Below are positions 8,860 through 20,500 of a stretch of DNA of 64,000 nucleotides, in pieces; the stretch's first letter is position 1, and the number at the start of each line of letters is the position of its first letter. Where the stretch lies: NCBI RefSeq assembly GCF_030238365.1, contig NZ_JASSOT010000050.1:1-64000 (forward strand), written 5' to 3'. Source of the stretch: Lelliottia wanjuensis. GTDB lineage: Bacteria; Pseudomonadota; Gammaproteobacteria; Enterobacterales; Enterobacteriaceae. The translations under genes and the position numbers were made by a program. Below the pieces are notes generated by a model. That model did no database searches, had not been told where the DNA came from, and saw nothing but the letters and a program-made list of their open reading frames with translations.

Positions 8860-8887
8860 AAAAACACCGCCTTACAGCGGTGTTTTT
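8860..8887 (-). terminator. Flagellin lafA terminator
   Basis: An 11-bp perfect stem (AAAAACACCGC paired with GCGGTGTTTTT) surrounds a 6-base loop. On the minus strand the right arm gives the T-run expected of a rho-independent terminator just downstream of lafA. The symmetry would let it stop transcription from either side. Confidence 0.88.
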
Positions 8888-8904
8888 CTTGAAAAAGGTC
8901 GGGA

Positions 8905-9753
8905 TTAGCCCAGCAGGGACATCACCATACCGGACATGCTGTTGGACTGCTTCAGCATGGACATGCTGGTTTGGGCCAGCATCTGGTTACGGGTCATGCT
9001 GGAGGCTTCGGATGCGAAGTCGGCATCACGGATGTTGCCCAGGGCCAGGTCGGTGTTGTCTTTCATGTTCGCCAGGTTAGCCGCGGTGTGGCCCAGACGG
9101 TTGATGTTGGCACCCAGTTTAGAACGCAGGGTACCGACTTCAGCGATAGCACCTTCAACGCTTGTCATCATCGCCTGTGCACCAGATACCGTGGTCAGCG
9201 CGCCGGAAGCAGTCAGTGCGCCCATACCGCCGGAACCGGTCACGTTATCCAGCTCAGTTTTCACATTCACTTTCAGGTTCTCGCCCTCTGAAGCACCGAT
9301 CTGGAAGTTCATCTCTTTGCTGAACTTACCTGATGCACCAAACAGGTTTTCACCTGCGTATTTGGTGTTGCCCATAATGTTCTTCAGTTCAGCGTTCAGC
9401 TCGTCCATTTCAGACTGCAGTGCAGCGCGGTCTTCAGTACCGTTAGTGTCGTTCGCGGCCTGGGATGCGAGGTCTTTCATGCGGTACATGATGTTGCTCA
9501 CTTCATCGAAAGCACCTTCTGCGGTCTGCAGCAGAGCGGTCGCGTCAGAGATGTTGCGCTGTGCAACAGACATACCATTACTCTGACCCTGCAGGCGGGT
9601 GGCGATTTGCAGGCCAGCCGCATCGTCCGCTGCGGAGTTGATACGTTTACCGGTCCCCAGACGTTCCATCGCAGTAGACAGCATGCTGTTGGATTTATTC
9701 AGTGCGTTAGTAGAAGCCATGGAAGACGCGTTAGTGAAAATAGAAAGTGCCAT
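8905..9753 (-). CDS. LafA, lateral flagellin
   Basis: This 282-residue flagellin has the conserved N-terminal D0/D1 domain (residues 1-140; LGTGKRINSAADDAAGLQIATR) and C-terminal D1/D0 domain (about 195-282; ending SGMVMSLLG). The central variable segment is only about 50 residues, so the filament has a small or absent outer domain. Lys- and Ser/Thr-rich stretches offer sites for modification by the locus's transferases. AAGGAGAT lies 10 bp upstream of the ATG. It is transcribed alone, with its own terminator. A good sigma-28 promoter could not be pinned down. Confidence 0.96.
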   Translation of the reverse strand: MALSIFTNASSMASTNALNKSNSMLSTAMERLGTGKRINSAADDAAGLQIATRLQGQSNGMSVAQRNISDATALLQTAEGAFDEVSNIMYRMKDLASQAANDTNGTEDRAALQSEMDELNAELKNIMGNTKYAGENLFGASGKFSKEMNFQIGASEGENLKVNVKTELDNVTGSGGMGALTASGALTTVSGAQAMMTSVEGAIAEVGTLRSKLGANINRLGHTAANLANMKDNTDLALGNIRDADFASEASSMTRNQMLAQTSMSMLKQSNSMSGMVMSLLG

Positions 9754-10433
9754 GTTAGTAATCTCCTTGTGAACCTGTCTGTCAGGCTCTTCTCTCTGGT
9801 ACTCAAGTAAAACGACACAGCGAAACGGAGAATTAAATCGGTGATGAAAAAAAATTTAAAAAGACGTCTATAAGAAAAAGCCTGGTCTCACGAATAAAAG
9901 CATACATTGCCAAAGCAAATTAAAAATAAAGGCGACACACTCTTCCCTTAACTTAAATTCAACTTAAAAATAATTAATGTTTTTTCTTGTCAAAATGTAA
10001 CGACATTTTATCCAGCTGAAAGTAATAAAACATAGAATTCACATAAGGGAACAAGTTGTTAATATAAAAAACAACTACAGATCACTATTAACGTTTAACG
10101 ATTCTCATTAATGCCTGCGCAGAGAATTAACTTAATAATTTGTTGCACATCACACTTTTATCGCGTAAAAATGTGTCACGGAAGAGAAACTTCCTAATCT
10201 CATCCCGGAAACAGCGGAAAATGATGGGTGATACTTCACCCTTCCGCCGAGCGAAATCCCTGATTACGTCGTAATACCGCTCGTTTTTTGCATAATCTCC
10301 GCAGGCACGCGGCAATTCTCAAACGAATTTTAAACGGAATTAATGATTAATTTACATTAAGCATTGTGTGATTTTTCTGCACGCTGCGCGGATGATTAAT
10401 TGATTCAGGAGTGGCTGTTCACCACCAATTGCC
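9754..10433. promoter_or_regulatory. AT-rich divergent control region between lafA and lafZ
   Basis: This is 680 bp with no convincing gene and a GC content well below that of the flanking genes. It must hold the promoters of lafA (leftward) and lafZ (rightward). A poor sigma-28-like match (TAAA, then ACCGATTT) lies on the minus strand at about 9834-9858, but its spacer is about 3 bp short. The AT-richness would suit H-NS silencing, which is inference. Confidence 0.5.
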
Positions 10434-11396
10434 ATGAGAAAAAAATATTATACCGTCAATAACTGGCTCGTAGATTTGCCCTCTGGTTCGCTCATTAGTT
10501 TAGTGACAGGTGAAAGAAAACGTCTCGGTGAATATCAATTAAAACTATTAGACGTACTTCTTGAAAATGCAGGAAAAATTCTCACCCGCGAAGAATTGAC
10601 GACGCTGGTCTGGGAACGTCGGGTTATTGGTAATAATAGCCTGCCGAATGCGATTCACGCGTTACGCTCGGCGTTAGAAGACGACGGCAAACAGCAAAGA
10701 ATTATTAAAACGATCCCTAAAAAGGGGTATTTGCTCGAACAGGCCTGGTGCCGTTTCGTTGAAAAAGAGAGTGAAGAGATTGATCTGCCGGAAACGGAGA
10801 TCGACGGCTTTGTGCTGCCGACGCTGAGCCCGACCGCTGAGAATAGCGCTGCAGAAGAGGCGGAAACCGCACCAGAAAACGCGATGGTGGCCGAGCCTGC
10901 TCCGGCGGATCTGCCCGTTCCGGTCGAGGGTTCCCTTGTCGAACCCGCCCGGCCCCGGTTTCAGCATCCGCTGATCACGCTGGCGATATTGCTGGTGACG
11001 ATCCTCATCGGCGCCGTGGCTGGCTGGCAGTACGCCGGGAGTCAGGGCCCGAAGATTGTCGCGTCGGAGCAAGAGGTCGCGGTTTACAGCAATATTCGTA
11101 TTTATGAGCTGTCCGAGTCCAACCGCCTGGAAATGAGCAAAGAAGATTTTTACAGCAAAATCAAAGACACGCTTTACGCCATTAATCAGCAGATCAAGAC
11201 GCAGTCCGTGACCATGACGGTCTATTACCAGAGCGTCGATCAAACGCTGAACTACACCTTCGCGCTGAAAAGCCGCTGCGACAATAAACAGCTGGCGATG
11301 GCGATTTACCACTGGCGCATCGACCCGACGCAACTGAACAACCTGATACTGCGAGAAACGAGGAGAAAAATCAGTGAGATGGAAACCTGCTCTTAA
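10434..11396 (+). CDS. LafZ, ToxR/CadC-like membrane-bound regulator
   Basis: This 320-residue protein has an N-terminal winged-helix DNA-binding domain of the OmpR/ToxR type (about residues 8-105; REELTTLVWERRVIGNNSLPNAIHALRSAL, then IKTIPKKGYLL). An acidic/Pro-rich linker (110-175), one membrane helix (about 178-198) and a periplasmic domain of about 120 residues follow. Such one-component regulators bind DNA from the membrane and sense the periplasm. In Flag-2 loci a transmembrane regulator called LafZ occupies this position. It is encoded away from lafA and overlaps the next gene by 23 bp. Confidence 0.85.
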   Translation: MRKKYYTVNNWLVDLPSGSLISLVTGERKRLGEYQLKLLDVLLENAGKILTREELTTLVWERRVIGNNSLPNAIHALRSALEDDGKQQRIIKTIPKKGYLLEQAWCRFVEKESEEIDLPETEIDGFVLPTLSPTAENSAAEEAETAPENAMVAEPAPADLPVPVEGSLVEPARPRFQHPLITLAILLVTILIGAVAGWQYAGSQGPKIVASEQEVAVYSNIRIYELSESNRLEMSKEDFYSKIKDTLYAINQQIKTQSVTMTVYYQSVDQTLNYTFALKSRCDNKQLAMAIYHWRIDPTQLNNLILRETRRKISEMETCS

Positions 11397-11838
11397 CTGG
11401 AAAGTGGCCCTGTTTTGCTTTCTTCTGGTGGCAAGCGCGGTAGCAGGATTACGGGTGATGCAAACCCCGTCCATTCCGCAGAGCAATGTGGAAGGTTTTT
11501 TGCAGCTGGGCTTTTACGATTTGATGTCGAGCCGAAAAGAGATTTACGACTCGCATATGCAGACGGTCAACGGCTCGATTTTAACCACCATCACCAGCCC
11601 GAACGACAACCGTTTCGTGCTGAAAGGAAAATTTACCGGCATCAACGAGCAGAACAGCCGTCTGTTTTTCTCCTACACGCCGATCTACTACAGCACCGCG
11701 CAAAAAGGGCTGATGATCGACGGTCTGGTGGATATGCTGCTGCACATTAATATCTGGATGCAGCCGCTGTATGTCGGCAATCAACAGCTGGTTGTCGGGC
11801 AAAGCGGAGCGATATTTTTGTATCCGTTGAAGAAATAA
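11374..11838 (+). CDS. Small membrane-anchored partner of LafZ (ToxS-like)
   Basis: This 154-residue protein is read from a GTG preceded by AGGAG, overlapping the end of lafZ in another frame. It has one N-terminal membrane helix (about residues 9-27, WKVALFCFLLVASAVAGL) and a periplasmic domain of about 125 residues with no family I recognise. The arrangement of a membrane regulator followed by an overlapping small periplasmic protein resembles ToxR-ToxS and TcpP-TcpH, where the partner stabilises or tunes the regulator. That functional reading is inference. Confidence 0.7.
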   Translation: MRWKPALNWKVALFCFLLVASAVAGLRVMQTPSIPQSNVEGFLQLGFYDLMSSRKEIYDSHMQTVNGSILTTITSPNDNRFVLKGKFTGINEQNSRLFFSYTPIYYSTAQKGLMIDGLVDMLLHINIWMQPLYVGNQQLVVGQSGAIFLYPLKK

Positions 11839-11842
11839 TAAT

Positions 11843-11880
11843 ACCCTCACCCTAACCCTCTCCCTAAAAGGGAGAGGGGG
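11843..11880. repeat. Palindromic repeat / terminator-like hairpin after the lafZ pair
   Basis: A 9-bp perfect stem CCCTCTCCC (856-864) / GGGAGAGGG (870-878) has a 5-base loop and is preceded by CCCTCACCCTAA. This is the reverse complement of the end of the repeat array at 262-290, so it belongs to the same dispersed intergenic repeat family. It lies just downstream of the lafZ-partner stop codon. Confidence 0.75.
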
Positions 11881-12342
11881 TTGATCGAGCGATTTGCATT
11901 TACAGTATTAATCTACTCCATCGAAGTAAAACATATTAATACTGAATGTATTAGAATCTGGCAGGGGCTGTTTATTATATATCCCACTCTATTCTTCTCT
12001 CGCCAGCCCTTCAGAATAGCTTACCGCCCGAAACCCTGCCCAGGTGCGCTGTCCGCAGGCCCTCCCCCTCCTGCGAAGCTTGTGCAAGTGTCTGGAATCC
12101 CACTTCTTTGTTTTTAGGATTTTGTTCAGGACTATAACCTGGGTGATTCTGTTAACATTCGTAAACGCCTTCTGATTGGATGATGCCGAACGTATTTCAT
12201 CAAGTTATCTTTCTTGGTGACTTATTCCTCTACGGTATAGGTGCAAATAACAGATCAGTTATTTTAAGAAAATTATAATTTATGCAGACCTTTTATTGCG
12301 GTCACTCTGCTTAATTGTTTTAACAGGAAGTTAAACCATTTT
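11881..12342. promoter_or_regulatory. Intergenic region upstream of cdiB
   Basis: This is about 460 bp with no credible gene. The right half (12120-12340) is AT-rich and should carry the cdiBCA promoter. AGGAAG at 12325-12330 is a reasonable ribosome site for cdiB, 12 bp before its ATG. This region is also the left boundary of the CDI island with the flagellar locus. I see no direct repeat or tRNA marking an insertion point. Confidence 0.45.
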
Positions 12343-14022
12343 ATGCGCATTTTTTTAAAAGGATTACCCCTTGCAGTAGGCGGTGTATTGCTGTCAGCAA
12401 ACAGCTATGCCCTCCCGACATTAGCGGATCAGGAACTCATTCGTCAGCAAGAGAGCCAACGTGCGCGTGAGGCAGCATTAGCGCCTCCGACGCCAGATGT
12501 GCGGCTTTCGGCACCGGCGTCTTCTTACGGTCGCTTACAGTTCCCGCATGAAACACCCTGTTTCCCGATAAATCGCGTCGAATTATCTGGATACAGCTCC
12601 CTCCCCCACTGGCTGCCATTGCAGAAAATAGCCGATCAAGCTGTAGGCCGCTGCTTAGGCTCCAGCGGTATTAACCTGTTGATGAGCGCCCTGCAAAACC
12701 GGCTGATCGACCATGGATATGTCACTACCCGCGTCGTGGCCCCCCAGCAGGATTTGACCCTGGGCACGCTCGCGCTTGCGGTGGTTCCAGGAAAAATCCG
12801 CCATGTTGTGCTCACACCGCAAAGCGACCATTACGTCACTCTCTATACCGCCTTCCCGGCCCATGACGGTCATTTGCTGGATTTACGTGATATTGAGCAA
12901 GGGCTGGAGAACTTACAGCGCGTCCCAACCGTGCGGGCCAGCATGGAAATGGTGCCAGGCGAAAATCCGGGGGAAAGTGATATCGCCCTGAGCTGGCAGC
13001 AAAAGCGCCTGTGGCGAGTGGGGGTTTCGCTTGATGACTCTGGCTCGCGTAGCACCGGGCGCTATCAGGGCGGCTTAACCCTTTACGGCGATAACCTGTT
13101 GAGCCTGAGCGACACACTCTATCTTTCCGCGGGCAGTTCGCTTCACGCCCCGGCAGGAAAAGGGACTCACAACTACACCGGTCAATACTCCCTGCCCTTC
13201 GGTTACTGGGCAACCAGCTTCACCGCCAGTAACAACAGCTACTACCAGACCACCGCGGGTCTGAACGGGGATATCCGCTACAGCGGAGACAGCAATAACC
13301 TCGACTGGCAGCTCAGCCGTGTGCTGCACCGCAACGCCAGCCAGAAAACATCGTTCACTTACGACGTGATTGCCCGCGATTCAAAAAACTATGTCAACGG
13401 AACCGAAGTGGACGTGCAGCGTCGCCAGACGGCGGCCTGGAAAATCGGATTACAGCATCACCACTATATTGCCGCCGCCACGCTGGATGCAGGTATCAGC
13501 TATCAGCGCGGCACGCGCTGGTTTGGTGCCATTCCTGCCTCCGAAGAGTCTTACGGCGAGGCAACGGCACTGAGCAAAATCCTGCAACTCAATGCCCAGC
13601 TTGATGCACCTTTTGCGCTTGGGACACAGAATTTTGGCTACAACGTGCAGTACCTGCGTCAGATAAGCGACACCCCACTCACGCCGCAGGATGAGTTTTC
13701 CATTGGCGGGCGCTGGACGGTGCGCGGCTTTGACGGTGAACGCACGTTAAGCGCCGACAGCGGCTGGACCCTGCGCAACGAACTCTCATGGCAAACGCCG
13801 CTGCCCAACCATCAGCTTTATCTCGGCCTGGACTACGGTCGAATCAGCGGTCAAGGCAACGATTACAACCTGGGTAACCATCTCGCGGGCGGTGCTGTGG
13901 GCATTCGCGGTGGCTTATGGGGCGCGAATTATGACGCCTTCGCCGGTATCCCGCTCTCCAAACCCGAGGGTTTCACTACCGATCCGGTCACGCTCGGCTT
14001 CAACCTGAACTGGCAGTACTGA
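12343..14022 (+). CDS. CdiB, two-partner secretion outer-membrane transporter
   Basis: This 559-residue TpsB/ShlB-family protein has a signal peptide (residues 1-23, ending NSYA) and a Gln/Arg-rich plug helix (about 28-45). A POTRA domain follows (about 70-150; [16 protein letters not shown]), then a 16-stranded beta-barrel containing the conserved [15 protein letters not shown] motif of the L6 loop (about residue 462). The C-terminus ends in aromatic residues (NWQY) as expected for BAM insertion. It exports CdiA across the outer membrane. It is the first gene of the cdiB-cdiC-cdiA-cdiI operon, 1 bp before cdiC. Confidence 0.95.
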   Translation: MRIFLKGLPLAVGGVLLSANSYALPTLADQELIRQQESQRAREAALAPPTPDVRLSAPASSYGRLQFPHETPCFPINRVELSGYSSLPHWLPLQKIADQAVGRCLGSSGINLLMSALQNRLIDHGYVTTRVVAPQQDLTLGTLALAVVPGKIRHVVLTPQSDHYVTLYTAFPAHDGHLLDLRDIEQGLENLQRVPTVRASMEMVPGENPGESDIALSWQQKRLWRVGVSLDDSGSRSTGRYQGGLTLYGDNLLSLSDTLYLSAGSSLHAPAGKGTHNYTGQYSLPFGYWATSFTASNNSYYQTTAGLNGDIRYSGDSNNLDWQLSRVLHRNASQKTSFTYDVIARDSKNYVNGTEVDVQRRQTAAWKIGLQHHHYIAAATLDAGISYQRGTRWFGAIPASEESYGEATALSKILQLNAQLDAPFALGTQNFGYNVQYLRQISDTPLTPQDEFSIGGRWTVRGFDGERTLSADSGWTLRNELSWQTPLPNHQLYLGLDYGRISGQGNDYNLGNHLAGGAVGIRGGLWGANYDAFAGIPLSKPEGFTTDPVTLGFNLNWQY

Positions 14023-14023
14023 T

Positions 14024-14569
14024 ATGCGTATTAACGGATTTGATGTGATTGCGCCGGGCGTGCTAGGCGGTGAGGCCAGTTCAGCCGAAGTGCTGGGTGC
14101 GGCGGTCTGGCTATGGATGCATTCCGAATTCCACCGCGAGCTGGCGCTGGACACGCTGCCGACCGTTCTGCTCCCCATTATCAAAAAACAACAGTATCTG
14201 CTGGCAAGCGAAAACGGCAAGCCGGTGTTTTTCCTGAGCTGGATGTGGCTGGACGAAGCCGCCGAGCGTCGTTACCTGGAAGCACCCGGCATCATGACGC
14301 AAGAGCGAGACTGGCTGAGCGGACCGCGCCTGTGGCTGCGTGACTGGGTCGCGCCTTTTGGGCATACCCTGGTGATGAAAAACCTGGTGGCAGACTACCT
14401 GTTCCCGGAAAACTGCATGCGAGCGCTGTATCACCGCGGTGCCACTCGCGGCAAATGCGTCAAAAATTTTCGCGGCGCAAAAGTCAGTCGGCAACAGGCT
14501 GACGACTGGCGCGCTGCGCACCCTCTGACTGTCTTACTCAAAGAATTCCCTGCAAGGACGCAATCATGA
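14024..14569 (+). CDS. CdiC, HlyC-type toxin-activating lysine acyltransferase
   Basis: This is a 181-residue HlyC-family protein. AVWLWMHSEFHREL places His37 where catalytic His23 lies in HlyC, and LRDWVAPFG places Asp107 where catalytic Asp92 lies, so both key residues are present. HlyC-type enzymes move a fatty acyl chain from acyl-ACP to a lysine of a secreted toxin. A gene of this kind between cdiB and cdiA marks the less common cdiBCAI operon type. It probably acylates CdiA before export. Its stop overlaps the cdiA start (ATGA). Confidence 0.9.
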   Translation: MRINGFDVIAPGVLGGEASSAEVLGAAVWLWMHSEFHRELALDTLPTVLLPIIKKQQYLLASENGKPVFFLSWMWLDEAAERRYLEAPGIMTQERDWLSGPRLWLRDWVAPFGHTLVMKNLVADYLFPENCMRALYHRGATRGKCVKNFRGAKVSRQQADDWRAAHPLTVLLKEFPARTQS

Positions 14570-17500
14570 ACAAGAACCTTTATCAGATTGTCTTTAACAA
14601 AGCGCGTGGCATGTTAATGGTGGTGGCCGATATAGCGGCCTCAGGACGTGGGTCGTCCGGCCCGTCTTCGGGGATGGGACATACACTTTCCCAACACATC
14701 AGCGCCCTGTCCCGCCTTAACTTCAGTCTGTTACTGGCGCTGGGCTGTGTCAGTGTTTCCGTGCAGGCGGGGATCGTGGCGGACGGCAGCGCGGCAGGCA
14801 AACAACAGCCGACGGTGATTAACAGCGCTAACGGCACGCCACAGATCAATATCCAGACCCCGAACAGCAACGGCGTTTCGCATAACAAATACAGCCAGTT
14901 CGATATCGACGGAAAGGGCGCGATCCTCAATAACTCGCATAACGCCACGCAAACTCAGCTGGGCGGCATGGTCAACGGCAACCCGTGGCTGGCCAAAAGC
15001 GAAGCAAAAATCATCCTGAATGAGGTGAACTCGCGCAATCCCAGCCAGCTGAACGGCGTGCTGGAAGTGGCGGGTAAAAAGGCGCAAATCATTATCGCCA
15101 ACCCGGCCGGGATCACCTGTGATGGTTGCGGGTTTATCAACGCCAACCGCACCACGCTGACCACCGGCGCACCGCAGTTCAGCAACGGTCAAATTACCGG
15201 CTATGACGTGCGCCAGGGGGAGATTGTTATTCAGGGGCGCGGGATGGACACCACCTCCCAGGACAGCACCGATATTATTGCCCGTGCGGTCAAAGTGAAC
15301 GCCGGAATTTGGGCCAACGACCTGAAAGTGACCACCGGCAGCAATGTGGTGAATGCCGCCCATGAAACCATCACCCGAACCACACCGGATGCCAACACTC
15401 GTCCGCAGCTGGCGGTCGATGTCTCACAGCTTGGCGGCATGTATGCGGGGAAAATCCGCCTTATTGGCACTGAAACCGGCGTTGGCGTACGTAACGCGGG
15501 CACGATAGGCACTTCCGCAGGTAATGTGACGATCACTGCAGACGGGCGCATCGAAAACAGCGGTGCGATAAACAGCGTGCAGGACTTAAGCGTCAGCGCG
15601 TCCGGAGGCATTCAAAACAGTGGCGTCCAGTACGCCTCGGGCAACACCACCTTCAGCACCCCGGCGGATATCGTCAACAGCGGCACGATGGCCGCCGCCC
15701 ATGAAACCACCCTGAACGCGGGCAGCCTGAACAGCTCCACGTCTGGCGTATTAGCTGCCGGGATGAACAGCGACGGCAAATTGGGCAATTCAGGCGACCT
15801 GACGCTCACCACTTCCGGGCAGCTCAGCGCTCACGGGCAGAACCTCGCGGCAAACTCACTCAATGCAAAAGGCGCAGGCGTTGATTTCAGTCAGAGCCAG
15901 ACCTGGGCCCGCGATATCAATGCCACCGCGACAACCGGCAACCTGAGCACCGCGCAGGGCAATATCGCGGCGGCGCAAACCCTCACGCTGAACACCAGGG
16001 GTCTGTTAAATAACGACGGCGGCAAACTGGAAGCCGATCGTTTGCTGCTCGGGGGCAGCACGCTCTCCAATCAGAGTGGTGTGATTAATCAGCTCGGCGA
16101 GCACGATCTCTCGCTGACCCAGACCATCGCTATCAATAACAACGACGGCACCATTGCCAGCAACAGCCATAACCTCACGCTCAATACCGCCAAACTGACC
16201 AACCTGCAGGGCAGCATCATTCATGCCGGTGGCGGGAAATTAGCGTTGAATACCGCGCAAGTCGACGCCACTGGAGGCACCATCGCCAGCAACGGCGCGC
16301 TGGATTTACAGGGTAAAAACCTGGTGTTGGACAGCGCGACTACCCAGGCCGACAGCATCACGGTTAACGCCGACAGCCTGTCACACCACGCCGGTAATAT
16401 GACGCAGACCGGCAGCGGAAAAATGACACTCACCGTCAGTGGTGGGCTGGATAACAGCCAGGGCAACGTGGCCTCGAATGGTGATGTCGCCCTCGCGGCA
16501 GGCAGCCTGAACAACCAGCAGGGGCAACTGCTGTCTGCGGGCCACGCCCTGACGCTTACCAGCGCCGGTGCCGTGGATAACCGTAGCGGATTTATCGCCG
16601 CCGACGGTTTGCTCAACATCAGCAGCAGTAGTCTGGATAACAGCGCCGGATTAATGCAAAGCGGCAGTACCTTCACGCTCAATACCCACGGTGGCGCGCT
16701 GGTTAACCAGAACAGCGGCAATCAGGGTGGCATTATCAGCCTGGGCGATTTAACGCTCTCCAGTGGCAATATCGACAACCAGCACGGCACCCTCTACAGC
16801 GGCGATAACGCCTGGCTTACCACCGGCAGTCTGAACAATACCGCGGGGCAACTGGTCTCGGTCAATGCCCTCACCTGGGGCGGCCAGACGCTGCAAAATG
16901 ATAATGGCGGTGTGATTCAGAGTGGCGGCAGTCTGGTGCTCGACACCCACGGCGCCGCACTCAGTAACACCCACAGCGGCGAGTCTGGCGGCATCACCAG
17001 TGGCGGGAATTTAACGGTCAAAGCCGGTGAGGTGAATAACCAGTCTGGCACAGTCTACAGCGCCGACAGCACCTGGCTTAACACCGGGAACTGGAACAAC
17101 ACCGCCGGATTACTGGTCGGGGTCAGCGGCCTGAACTTCAGCGGCGGTAAACTGATCAACGATAACGGTGGCCTGATCCAGAGCGGCGCTGAACTGGAGC
17201 TGGAGACTCACGGGGAACAGATCAGCAACACCCGCAACGGCAATATTATCAGCCAGGGCGATTTGCACCTCAGCGCAGGCGACGTCAGTAACCAGTCCGG
17301 CACGGTTTACAGCGGCGCGAATGTCTGGCTCTCCACGGGGAGTTGGGATAACACCGCCGGGCAGCTGGCGGGCGTCGGCTCGCTCAGTTTCAGTGGCAAT
17401 GCGCTGTGGAATGACAACGGCGGGCTTATCCAGAGCGGCGGCAATCTGGCGCTCGACACTCATGGGGCGGCGCTCAGCAATACACAGAACGGCACGATCT

Positions 17501-20500
17501 CCAGCGCCAAAGATTTGCAGCTGAGTGCCGGTGATGTGAACAACCAGGCCGGGGTGGTTTACAGCGCAGGCAACGCGCAGTTTGCCACCGGAAGCTGGAA
17601 TAACACCGCCGGTCTGCTGGCTGGCGTCGGTTCACTCAGTTACAGCGGTAGCACCCTGCGAAATGATAACGGCGGTGCCGTGCAAAGTGGCGGCGAGCTG
17701 CTGCTGGATACCCACGGCGCGTTGATCAGCAACAAAAATAGCGGCGAATCTGGCGGCATCACCAGCCAGGGCAGCATGACGCTGAACAGCGGCGCGCTGG
17801 ATAACGAGCTCGGCGCGATGATCAGCAACCAGCATATTGCACTGAATACCGCAGAGGTGAACAACGACGCTGGTTTACTGGTGGCATTGCAGGGGTTGGA
17901 TGCCGCTACCGGCGCACTCAGTAATCACGGCGGCGCTATCCAGTCCGGTGCGGGGTTAAGCTGGAACACGCGCGGCAATAGCCTGAACAACCTCGACGGT
18001 TTAATCAGCGCCCAGAACAGCCTTACCCTGAACAGTGGGGACGTGGCAAACCAACAAGGCTTGTTGACCAGCGGCGGGGATTTCACCCTCACCAGCGGCT
18101 ATCTTGATAATCGAAATGGACACATCGCCGGAAAAAGTGACCTGACGCTGAACAGCACCGGGATAAACAACCAGCACGGTGGCCTCCAGTCGCTGGGCGA
18201 TATGGTGCTCAACGCCACGCATGCGATCGTCGACAACACTGCCGGGCTTATCCAGAGCGCACAGCAAATCGTGATGAACGCGCAGCAGGTGGTCAACCTG
18301 AACACCCACAGTGACGACCAGTCGCTGGGCATTCAGGGTGGCAATATTGTGGTCACTGCCGACACGTTCAACAATCTTAACGGCGATGTCCTGGCCAACA
18401 ACAGTGTCGGCCTGAGCCTCGGCGGGCAGTTGAATAACAGTCATGGCCTGATCACCGCCATGCAGCTTGCGCAAATCCGCGCCGGTTCAGTGATCAACAG
18501 TCAGGGCGATATTGAAACGGGCAGCGGCCTGACGATTAACAGCACCAGCCTGACCGGTGACGGCAAACTGCTTTCTCTCGGCGATATGTCCCTCGGGCTT
18601 GCCAGTGATTTCACCAACGTGGGAACGATTCAGGCCAATGGCAATCTGGATTTCACCACCTCGGGCACGATCACCAACCAGAACCTGATGCAGGCGGGCG
18701 ACACCTTCACGCTTCACGCCGCATCATTGAATAACACCGTGGATGGCGAATTGAGTGCGGGCACACTTGATGTGAATGTCAGCGGGACGCTCACCAACCG
18801 TGGCCTGCTGGACGGTTACACCACCCATCTGAGCGCGCAGACGCTAAACAACACCGGCACCGGACGTATTTACGGCGACTGGCTATCGATTGACGCCCGC
18901 ACGCTCAACAACTCACGCGAAGGTGGCATGGCTGCGACCATCGCCGCCCGCCAGCAGCTAGATTTAGGCGTCGGGGTCCTGAATAACAGCAGCCACGCCC
19001 TGATTTACAGCGACGGGAATATGTATCTGGGCGGCAGCCTCGATGAGAACTGGCTGGCTACCGGTCAGGCCATCGCAATCAATAACCACAGCGCGACCAT
19101 TGAGTCTGCGGGCAACATGCGGCTCAACGTCGCCACGCTCAATAACATCAACGACCACTTCACCACCGAAAACGTGCTGGTGTCGCAGGAGCACATTTCC
19201 GAATACAACGTCGATCGTCTCGGTAGTCAGCTTTATAACGAGAACGACTACAACATCAGCATGTACAAGGATGAGACCTGGATAATCTGTATCGAGGGCG
19301 TCATCTGCAACACCACCAACGGCGACAAGTTCACCCACTACGACTACACCCGCACCATCACTGAAGACCGCGTGCTGGAAAGTGACCCGGCGCAGATCAT
19401 TTCGGGCGGCACGCTGACGATTAATGCCGGGGATGTGCTCAACGATAAGAGCCAGATCGTCGCGGGCGGCAACCTGAACATCAATGCCACCAACCTGAAC
19501 AACGTGGAGGTCCCGGGCCAGCGGCAGATCCTCGACGAAGGTACCGCCACGCGTTACAAGCGTAAACAGAGCAAAGGCGGTGACTCCCCGAGCGTTAAAA
19601 CCTCGGACTACACGCCGCCAGCCATCATCCAGGAAATAAGCCTCAACGCCAGCACCCTGGCTGACCACAGCCAGGCAGGCGGCAGTGGCCTCACGGTGGA
19701 TGCGCATCAGGAGACGTCCGTCAGCGGCACGATTCAGGGCGGTGGCAATCTCAGCATGGGCGACATCGCCGGGCCGAACGGCGCGGGGGCACTGGCCTCC
19801 GGCCCGGTCGGCTCAGTCACCATTCCGGGGATCAACGGCGGCCCGTCCATGAGTCTGTCCCCAGGCAAAACCTTCGAAGTGAACCTGCCGGGCGATAGCC
19901 AGGTGGTGCGCATGGTCGGCCCCAACACCCGCATCCCGGACAACAGCCTCTTCAAATCTCATCCCGAAAGCAACAGCCCGTACCTGGTGGAGACCGACCC
20001 GCGCTTCACCAACAAGAAGCAGTGGCTCAGCTCCGACTACATGATGAACGCCTTCATCACCGACCCGAACAACATTCAGAAGCGCCTCGGCGACGGCTTC
20101 TATGAACAGCGCCTGATCCGCGAACAGGTGGTGGCGCTGACCGGGCAACGCTACATCGGCAACACGCAAAGTGACGAAGAGCAGTACAAAATGCTGATGG
20201 ATAACGGCATCGCCTTCGGGCAACTCTGGGGCCTGAAACCGGGCGTGGCGCTGACGCCGGAGCAGATGAGCGCCCTCACCTCCGATATCGTCTGGATGGT
20301 CAGCCAGACCGTGCAGATGCCGGACGGCAGCACCCAGCAGGTGCTGGTTCCGCAGGTGTACGCGAAGGTCAAACCGGGCGACCTCGACGGCAGCGGCGCC
20401 CTGCTCGCCGGACGCAACGTCAACCTCAACCTGAGCGGCGACCTGACCAACAGCGGGCGCATCAACAGCAAAGACAACACGCTGGTGCTGGCGAACAACA

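Noticed and set aside
9834..9858. Sigma-28 promoter for lafA
   Set aside because: The -10-like ACCGATTT matches about five of eight positions and the spacer to TAAA is too short to claim.
10127..10315. 62-residue minus-strand frame in the lafA-lafZ gap
   Set aside because: No ribosome site or family, and it lies in AT-rich regulatory DNA; probably chance.
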